NCBI GenBank assembly: GCA_030220185.1
Contig: JASPKZ010007527.1
Location: 1,054,001 to 1,118,000, forward strand
Direction: 5' to 3'
Source: Diploptera punctata
Taxonomy: Eukaryota > Arthropoda > Insecta > Blattodea > Blaberidae
Length of the DNA stretch: 64,000 bases
Shown piece by piece: positions 43,790 to 52,400 of the stretch. The translations under genes were made by a program, and so were the position numbers. Numbering within the stretch: position 1 is the stretch's first letter; each line of letters begins with the position of its first letter. Below the pieces are notes generated by a model, which did not search any database, was not told the DNA's origin, and saw only the letters and a program-made list of their open reading frames with translations.

Positions 43790-44045
43790 CAAGTTTGTCC
43801 TAGGAGCAAGGCCCAAGAAATTAATACTGGGAACTAAATTTCTGATTATAAGTCAAGATGGATGCAACATGTTCATCGAATGGAAGATCACAGGATAGCC
43901 AAACAAATGTTAAGATATCAACCTGCAGGAAGAAGAAGACCAGGACGTCCACTCAAAAGACTTCTGGATGGTGTTTCTCTTGAGGCCGAAACAGGTCAAC
44001 AAATGGCCTAAATTCGTGAATGTACTATGATGATGATGATGATGA
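43790..44045 (+). mobile_element. LINE 3' end (family I)
   Basis: Coding RWMQHVHRMEDHRIAKQMLR and GRRRPGRPLKRLLDG, followed by ATGATG repeats. Severely truncated. Confidence 0.7.
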
Positions 44046-44089
44046 ACTAATGTGGAGGAAAATTGAAGAGAGAATGAGAACAGATACCC

Positions 44090-44335
44090 TATAAGCCTAG
44101 TTTTTAAGTACATGTGGCATGAATGGGGAATGAAAGAGGGGAATGGAAACTTCTTGTAGGGAAAGCAGAGGGATAGCGCACAATAGATAAGCCAAGAATG
44201 AGGTGGGAGAATAATATAAACCATGAATCTCGAGAAATAGATTAGAAAACATTAGCTCAGGATACGGATGCATGGAGAGGTTATGTCCACGCGCCCTTGC
44301 ACATATAGTTTCGATAATATCAGCGAGTTAGTTAT
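44090..44335 (+). mobile_element. LINE family A 3' fragment
   Basis: From the GHVARMG region to TTCGATAATATCAGCGAGTT, with small deletions. Confidence 0.75.
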
Positions 44336-44369
44336 TTATTTTAGCGGACATAATTCAATTAAAATACGT

Positions 44370-44666
44370 AAGAGTGAGCTATATGATATATATAGGAAGC
44401 CTGATATATAAGAACAGTTAAGTCTTGTAGACTGCGAAGGGTAGGACATGTTGCACGTATGGGGAATGAAAGACTTGCATGGAAGCTTCTTGTAGGAAAA
44501 CCAGAGGAATGAAGTGAGAGAATAACAATATCCATGATTTGAGGAAAGTAGATTATACAGGGGATGATTGGAAAACATTAGCTCAGGATAGGGATGTACG
44601 GAAAGCTTATGTCCGTGCGGCCATGAACCTACGGGTTCGATAGTGCCAGTGAGTTAGTTATTTCGT
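44370..44666 (+). mobile_element. LINE family A 3' fragment
   Basis: Starts at ELHDLYRKPDI-like coding and ends at CGATAGTGCCAGTGAGTTAG. It lies directly after another family A fragment in the same orientation. Confidence 0.8.
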
Positions 44667-44964
44667 AAAATTGAAAACTATAAGGGAAATAAGGAAAACT
44701 AATTAGGTATGCTGGAAAATTTTACCAAATGATTAGAATGATATATTGTGAAGGAATTTATGAAACACACTGTGTACCAATATTTTGTCATCAATTGCTG
44801 TATTTATTGAATGTCAAGTACTATAACTGAAACTTCCATAAATAGATGGAAGGTTTTGGGGAATATGTGGTTCATAGATAACATGGACTGAAATCAAACA
44901 ACTCACTGGACATCATTGAATGACTTTATTCAGCACTTCAACAACAAAACTTTTTAACAATAAT
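44667..44964. other. Unassigned AT-rich sequence
   Basis: No recognised gene or element. Confidence 0.3.
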
Positions 44965-45171
44965 TATAGAAGTTGCTGGAGCTAGGAATTCATAAAAAGT
45001 TAGTTAGACTTATATGAATGTGTCTAAATGGCACAAAGAGTAGGCTGCGTGTAGGCAAACAGTTTTCGGATAGTTTTGAAATCCATATTGAGATGCACTA
45101 TTTCCTCTACTATTTAATTTTGTACTAGAGCATGCCATCAAATCTTTAGAGGATGAAGAAGGCCTACAACT
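44965..45171 (+). mobile_element. LINE family A RT fragment
   Basis: Matches 12.18-12.38 kb (LLELGIHKKLVRLI..., then LFPLLFNFVLEHAIKSLEDE) and is truncated at the SINE that follows. Confidence 0.75.
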
Positions 45172-45481
45172 CATCCATCCATTGTAATTCTGCCTGCAGG
45201 TCTTTCACTGCAATAATAGCATTTTCATGCTATGCTTTGCAGCTTTACTAGGGTATTGTAGGTGTGGTAGCTTCCCGTTGCTTTCCACACCGGTGAAGGA
45301 TGATGGTGATGATGGCCATATGATTTCAGGGACCGTTTGAGCTTTAAAGTTTTCCTGACATTTGTCTTACAGGTGTGGAAAACCCCCGATAAAAACCTCA
45401 CCCAGAAAAACTGCCCCGACCGGGGATCGAACCCGGGCCTGCTGCGTGACAAGGCAGCACGCTACCTCGAGACCACAGCAG
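45172..45481 (-). mobile_element. tRNA-Asp-headed SINE, copy 4
   Basis: Same family as at 1.1, 23.9 and 26.6 kb. The head at 45405-45481 retains the GTC-type loop and the GGTTCGATCCCC B box on the - strand. Inserted at the end of a LINE family A RT fragment. Confidence 0.85.
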
Positions 45482-45715
45482 TGGACACTTAACTTTAGTA
45501 CAATATTGATAATGATCAATATGTGGCTCGATGGTGGGTTATCGCTGGCTCTATAAACTTTGGTTCATGCGCACTGTTGTTCTATAGGACTTAGAAAATA
45601 TATTGGGTAAGTTAAACTGCTGTTTCTCTGTAAAAACATTTTAACCAACTCATTTATAAATTATCAATTGAGTTGGTGTTTACTTGACGAAAATCCATGT
45701 TTATTAATTAAATAA

Positions 45716-45880
45716 AAATAAAACATAGTTTTATTTTATTTTCATATTTATTATATAATTCAGTGACAGCTGTTTCGGTACACTGTACCTTCTTCAGACA
45801 TGTTAACATGTCTGAAGAAGGTACAGTGTACCAAAACAGCTGTCATTGAATTATATAATAAATATGAAAATCATTTATAA
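45716..45880. repeat. Penelope-type palindrome (P1 terminus)
   Basis: Two P1 termini meet head to head at GACATGTTAACATGTC (centre near 45804), each running outward through TGAAGAAGGTACAGTGTACC and ACAGCTGT to an ATTTATT-rich end. Arms of about 80 bp with few mismatches. Confidence 0.85.
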
Positions 45881-46334
45881 ATTGAAAATTATCTCGTAAT
45901 ATTACTTCCCACTGTAATTTTTACTAAAATCTAAAGTAGATATCACTTAAGTTATAAAAACAACACAGATGCACGATCTGATATAATTTTAATGTAATGT
46001 TATTTATGAAGGAACATCATGTTGCTTTCATACCTAAGTCACTAAGCTAATAGACAAGCAGAGACACAAATGCTTTAGTAAACAAACAAATGCTTTAAAG
46101 TTGCATAAAACATTTTCTCTTACAATTGCTCACAAACAAATGCACAAAAATGCAAACAAATGTTACTCAAAAGACTGCGGTGAACTATAAATATTTGCAT
46201 AAATATTACATGTCTGTCGACAACTGCAAACATTACGAGCATGTCTTCATATAAGGAACTATTGCCCAGTCATTTGTTTTTTAAATTTTAGAAGTAAATA
46301 ATACGTAATTTAAAAGACACGTAATTAGCTGCAA

Positions 46335-46500
46335 AAATGTTTTGGAAAAAGTTTAGATTAGCTTGACTAATAAATTTTTGTAAGTTCTACAGAATCATAG
46401 TGTGCATGCATGAATGCTTAAAGAAAATTTCGCTAGATGGCAGATATATTTGTGAAATTGGTATAACTAACATTTGCAATAAATTCCCAAACATGTTTAT
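46335..46500 (+). repeat. Dispersed repeat X
   Basis: GAAAAAGTTTAGATTA through TAGTGTGCATGCATGAATGC and CTAGATGGCAGATATA also occurs inverted at 59.335-59.465 kb and, in part, at 58.91-59.01 kb. It supplies the apparent N-terminus of the overlapping reading frame, so that part is not gene-specific. Confidence 0.65.
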
Positions 46501-46569
46501 AAGAAATAGATTAAAGGTGCTCTGTCTCTCCAAATATATGCCCTCACGACTTGTTTATGAATTCTCCAG

Positions 46570-46909
46570 AGAACCATTCTACATAGAAGAGCTGAGGCTA
46601 AAGTTCCTACTACCAGTGACACCAGCTTACCATGACCTCCTGCAAGAGCTCCACGAGAAGAAACACAAAATATGGAAAGAATTCTATATCACTGACGCCA
46701 TGACAAACCGTGAATGGACTGGGGGAGGATATGAATTTGCGCCACACAGTGACCAGACTCGCTGTGCATGGATTTCACCACAAGCTGTGCAGCAACCAGA
46801 GCCCGGCCCAGACTGCGTGTGTGCAAGATGTGGCAAACAGTGTGAGAAATATCATGTGTTAAACTGTAGGATGAGATCAGAATTGTTGCTGAAACTCTGC
46901 AGTGACTGA
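46570..46909 (+). CDS. Unidentified coding segment, probable terminal exon
   Basis: An open frame of about 112 codons ends in TGA at 46909. A splice-acceptor-like TTATGAATTCTCCAG precedes 46570. It is more GC-rich than its surroundings, as expected of coding DNA. It has LRLKFLLPVTPAYHDLLQEL, then KIWKEFYITDAMTNREWTGG, a Pro-rich linker and a C-terminal C-x-C-x2-C-x3-C-x3-H-x3-C cluster that may bind zinc. I do not recognise the family. Upstream exons were not found. It could be a retrocopy. Confidence 0.5.
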
Positions 46910-46919
46910 GAACAATCTT

Positions 46920-48770
46920 CTTTGCACGTTGTGCGCATTTCTTATTTTATTATAAGAAATAGATTTACACAACTTTCCCTTCCTAACCTAACAAAATTAA
47001 TTATATGCACATTATTTAATGAAGCGTAAACTAATCTGATGTACACTAACTTGTCACATCAGAACCTAACAAAATGAAGTGAGTGAACATCCATTTCTCA
47101 AACTATATTTACAAATTTTGGTAATTCTGATTTTGCAGATATCTCTGCCATCTAACAGAAATTTCGGAAATACTGCACTTAAACTAGCGTGAAAAAGTCC
47201 TATAGAACAACAGTGCGCATGCGCCAGAGTTTATGGACCCAGCAATATCCCACAATCGAACCACATATCGATTATCTTCCTCGATTACTATCCGTCGCTA
47301 TGAAATTTAAATTACCAATATTTGCAATAAATCCCCAAATCTATGTTAAAAAAATATTAATAATATTGAAATTACCAAACATTTATTAAAAATGGGTGTA
47401 CATAGCGCTGATCCAACCAGCAATATCCCAAAACAGCGATAGAAAAATCATAGACTAAGTAATATACTCTGTGGAGAAAATAGCAGTTAGCATCACAATA
47501 TTGTCTAACAGTGTCATAATATTGTGATTTTCATATTTAAATAAATACTTCAAAATTGTCTAATAATGTTATAAAAATTGTTTGAAAAAGTTTAAAATAT
47601 TAAATAATGTTAGTAAATACAGAATAAGAGCTATAGTTTACAACAATATAACTGAAAAATCAAGTGCTAGTAGCAAGTGCAGTTGAGCCAAGCTTTCTAG
47701 TAGAGAACTCAAGAACTTTTTCTAAGTTCTATAGAATAGTAGGGGCCTTGCATATATGTGCAAAGTTTATAAAATTAAAATTCCAATTCATAATTTCATA
47801 ATGTAATGTAATAGAAGCTAACGTACAGTAACAGCCATATTAACAATGTTGTAGGCTGAATGTTAATTGCTGAAATGTGTCCACAAAATTACACTACTTA
47901 ATATAGGATTTCTTTTCTGATATATTGCATTGTGGGAATATTGATACAGAGAGGAACAAGTAGCAAGTAATGCATCAATAGTATATGCTATAGCTTAGAT
48001 TGCATTTTGGAAAGTTCAACCAGATTTGTTTTCCAGTTATAGCAATTCGAGTAATATTCTCAGAAGCTTCTATTCCTTTTCATTCTAATATTTTAACCTT
48101 TGTTAAAGTTAAAATGTTTAGCTTAACTAAACAATTCACCGAAATAAAAACTGACCCCTAGACTTCTGCAAGACTATAGAAATGAATACATGTCAATGCT
48201 GAATGCACAGTATATTAGCTACGATTTATAATTTTATAAACTATTAATAAATAGGAACTAAATAATGGAACAACATTTTTGTTTCTGTATAAAAATCTGT
48301 CAAAATTACGATCTTCATCAAAATAGTCTACACCCCTTTAGGAGAAAAACTTGTCAGATCACACTTACATTCTAGGCTTATATGTTTATCAAACACAATT
48401 ATAAATTTGTTTAATTTCTCGCCCAAGACGATTTTATTACAGGTCTATATAAGTATAAAATGTAATCTCAATAAATATGTCAGCTTTTTAAATTAATAAT
48501 AATCATCGTAAATCAACAGCTGACATTTGGCTAATACAGACGTCTATAGCTTTGTATTTGGTCTAATATATCTACGCATTTTAAAAATTTGTCTTGAATA
48601 AATTCTACGACATTAACGTCATATGTTCAAATCAGCTTGCGAATTCTAAGATTCAAAATAAAAAGGTAAGGACATACTTTGAATAGTTAACAAAATAGCA
48701 AGATGGCGATTGTTCCACGGCTTGAAATATTTAAGCATGCTTTTATGAGACAAAATTAATATATATTAAG
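46920..48770. other. AT-rich sequence between the tentative exons
   Basis: No coding frame or known element recognised beyond the right inverted repeat at 47.2 kb. A related AGCAATATCCCA motif recurs near 47.42 kb. Confidence 0.35.
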
Positions 48771-48775
48771 ATCCT

Positions 48776-48829
48776 CACCTGTGAATTAGTATTGGTGTCT
48801 TCTATTATTTTATCCGTTTCCATGTTAAT
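48776..48829 (-). CDS. Possible first coding exon of a divergent gene
   Basis: On the - strand, ATG codons at 48829 and 48823 (same frame, six bases apart) open a short frame (METDKIIEDTNTNSQ) that runs into a consensus donor CAG|GTGAGG at 48778. It lies about 470 bp from the FAHD1 start on the opposite strand, suggesting a shared promoter region. No second exon was found to the left. Short length keeps confidence low. Confidence 0.35.
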
Positions 48830-49297
48830 CATTGTTTAACCACACACTTCCTAATATACAACCTAAGGAGAAAACACTCACCACCACTTGCACACACAGG
48901 AAGTCAATACCTCAATTTGTGAAGTGACGTCATTGACCCGTATAGATGGCGCTTGAAAAGCATGATGCAGGTACACCAATAGAATAGTTAATCTGATTTG
49001 AAATTTAGATAATATAATTAACATATACCTAATAAATATAAGTAATACTATGTTTTACATGAAATATTTATAGTTTTTTTGCGTTTACATTGAATAATTG
49101 ACCTTTATAATCCATAAGCAATTGATAAATTTAAGATTTCACAATTAACAATTACTAATCATGTTGGTATTTATAAAAAAACAAAATATGCCTCAAATGC
49201 GTAATTCTGCATTTGAGTTTACAAACAATCTACCGAAATACCACATTGGCTCGCGATTCTGTTCCCTTATCTAACGTTGAAATTTAATACTATCAAA
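48830..49297. promoter_or_regulatory. Presumed promoter region of FAHD1
   Basis: Sequence immediately 5' of the FAHD1 start, without recognised repeats. It contains a GTGACGTCA motif (CRE-like) near 48925 and a CACTTCCT (ETS-like) near 48845. No TATA box assigned. Function is inferred only from position. Confidence 0.35.
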
Positions 49298-49412
49298 ATG
49301 AGCATTTCATCCGGAAATTTACTTGATTTGGGATCTCATCCCCTTCCAATACCTAATCTCTCACAATATATGAAAGTAGGAAGGAAAATAATTGGTGCGG
49401 GATTAAATTACA
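49298..49412 (+). CDS. FAHD1: FAHD1 exon 1
   Basis: Opens with MSISSGNLLDLGSHPLPIPN. The family segment KVG..RKIIGAGLNYK follows, but its second half is in another frame; one base is missing at the GTAGG|AGG junction. The donor is AA|GTAAGT and splits the Lys codon (phase 2). The start was chosen because it is the only in-frame Met upstream of conserved sequence; an upstream 5' exon is not excluded. Confidence 0.7.
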
Positions 49413-52400
49413 AGTAAGTCATTTTATCATTGAGAATAAAAAAATGATCGTGTCATGTGTTCGTAACGAAAAGTAGATAAAGTACATAGTTTTTATAAAT
49501 GTATTTATTTATTTTACAGAGCACTTTTAAAACTGAAAGGGCTGCCAGTTCCAGAAAAACCAACTATATTTTTGAAACCCTCTACAGCGTATATAACAGA
49601 AGGCCAATCTATAGAAGTAAGAGTATTGCTAATTAAGCTATTTATTTCATAGTCTTCATTGTAGGTATATTTCTTCGTAACAGTGATAAACAGGGACTGA
49701 TTTTTCGAATAAGGGGCGTGACATTCTCCACATATTTTAAGCTTGTGTGTTGTACCTGACAATGTATTCTTATTTCTTTTGAATTTAGAAGCTAGGATGT
49801 GATTATTAAATAAGTAACAGAATGGTCAAAAAAATTAAGCCTTCAAAGTGGCTTGAAAATGTATACTAATTATCTATAGTCTAAAAAGAACAACAGGATA
49901 TTAGAAAGAAACAGCAACAGGTACTCACCCTCTCTTCGCACAGGGGCTGATGGCATTCGTATTGTCTGTCCAATGGATCTGTGCCCCTGTAAGTTATGCG
50001 AACTAAAGCATACTTCCTTTTCTGCCTCGGCAAATCATTTCCCTCCCTGCATTCCTATCTCTCTCTTGCACTTGAACTCCAGTGTTGTCAACTCGACTCC
50101 AACCTTGCATTATTCAATATTCAAGATCCATGACACTGGGGGAAGTTTGGCAACATCCCTACTCGATGGCTGCTGTTTGACGTAGTAGGAGGGGAGTGCG
50201 GTGAAATGGTGTAAGTATAGACGTGTACTTTTCTAAGAACGATGCCAGCTCTATAGGGGCACATCCATTGGCTTGAGTATATAATATCTTCAATGTCCAG
50301 ATGGCAGTGACAACTCCAGGCAAACGAAGCAAATAGCCATCTCAAGTTGTTCCTCGGACAGTATAGTATGTTAGGTATGCATTAAGTTATGTAGGTAGGA
50401 AATAACACTATGAGGTTTATTTTAATTTTGTTGAGTTGTTTCTTGACTCACCTCATACTACTTAACTCCCTCGTAGCTCTGGATTTCGTCACTGTATTTG
50501 TGACATTCTCAATGCTGTTCATGCTCACAACTGACGTCCAATGGTCTCCTCTCCTGCAGACTGACCTCCGTGCCATCTGATGGCTGACCGACAAACTTCT
50601 AAATCAATCCCCTATCTTTATCACTGGATATTGTGAGTTCCTTCAGTTTTTCCAATTGTTTAAGTAATTTTGTTTTGGTTTCTATTCCATGTTTTTCTGA
50701 CCAGGCATGTGCAGCTATTGCAGATTTTTCTGTTGCTCCATTTTTAACATTTCTGAGGTGTTCCTTTAATCTTGTATTTAGATTCCTTTTTGTTTTTCCT
50801 ATGTATACCCTTTAACAATCTTTACAATTAATTTGATAAATTCCCAATTTTTTGCAGTCTTCAATCTTTTCATTTTTGTTGGTTTATATTAAATTACCTA
50901 AACTGTAATCATTTTTCGGTGCTAATTTAATGAAAAATGAAAAGATTGAAGACTGCAAAAAATTGGGAATTTATCAAATTAATTGTAAAGATTGTGAAAG
51001 GATATACATACGAAAAGCAAAAAGGAATCTAAATACAAGATTAAAGGAACACCTCAGAAATGTTAAAAATGGAGAAACAGAAAAATCTGCAATAGCTGCA
51101 CATACCTGGTCAGAAAAACATAGAATAGAAATGAAAACAAAATTACTTAAACAATTGAAAAAACTGAAGGAACTCACAATTTGAGAAAAAATTTACATAT
51201 GCAAGAATAAAAGCACAACTATGAATTTTGAAATACCCGGTGATAAGGAGAGGGAATTGATTTGGAAGTTTGTCGGTCAGCCATCAGATGGCGCAGAGGT
51301 CAGTCTGTAGAAGAGGAGACCATTGGACGTCAGATGTGAACGTAAACAGCATTGAGAATGTCACAAATACAGTGACAAAATCTGGATCTGCAAGGTAGTT
51401 AAGAAGTATGAGGTGAGTCAAGAAACAACTCAACAAAATTAGATATGCATTACTCACCTCATATTTGTATCTTTTTTGAAGACGTTGAGTTTCGATGTGT
51501 TAGGCATCATTGTCAATTCTTTCTAACTCAGAGAGTTCAAAAGAGCTACAAATATGAGGTGAGTAGTGCATATCTAACTTAAACCTCATAGTGTTACTTG
51601 CTTGAAATATTAAGTACGGTATGTAGTTGTTATTTTGACATATTTTAATTTTAAAAATACAATGAAAAGTTACATTAAGAGGTTTACTTAATAATCAAGT
51701 TATTTGGTCTGTGTATTCCTACCTCTTATGGTTGTTTTCATTGAACATATGTTTCAAGGCTTGTGAGCCCCATCTTCAACTATTACAGACTGAATTAGAA
51801 CACATAAGAAGTGTAAAAAAAAAAGGAAGTAGAAAAATCTGCAGTAGCTGCTCACGTTTGGTCAGAAAAACACAAAATAGATGTAAACACAAAATTATTA
51901 AAACAATTAGAAAACACAAATGAACTCACCATATGGGGGGAAAAAAATTATATACAGGAGAACAAGGAGAGAATTATGAACTTTGAAATTCCCGGGGAAA
52001 GGAACCTCGTTAACAAGTTCATTGGACCACAGGAAGAGGGAGCAGCGAAAACAACCATAAGAGCTAAGAATATAACTAAAGTGCGTTCATCATCATCATC
52101 ATGTTTGAGGGATTAAGCCTGTTGGCTCTTTCCGGTTTCACGAAAGCTAGAATTGTTAAAATTGTTCAGACCATCTTCTGTGTGGACGTCCAACATTTCT
52201 CCTTCTGTGCGGTTTATAACTCAGAAATATTTTTTTTTAATATTCCTTCTGGCATTCTATCAATATGTTCTTTCCAGTCGTTCCTATATTTAATTATTTG
52301 GTCTGTAAGTTTGAAAATATTTACTTCCTTTCTCATATCTTCATTCCTTTTCTTATCCTAAATTATGTTGTATTCTAAATTAACGCTTTCCAGAATTGGA

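Larger units (their letters stand above)
45520..47267. repeat. Pair of 72-bp inverted repeats around a coding segment
   Basis: 45520-45591 and 47196-47267 are inverted copies (core GCGCACTGTTGTTCTATAGG), with weaker similarity continuing outward. They enclose 1.6 kb that holds a PLE palindrome, a dispersed repeat and the 46.57-kb coding segment. No target duplication was identified, so a single mobile unit is not proven. Confidence 0.6.

Noticed and set aside
46400..46569. Upstream part of the 46.4-46.9 kb frame as genuine coding sequence
   Set aside because: It overlaps dispersed repeat X, which occurs elsewhere in the window without an open frame.
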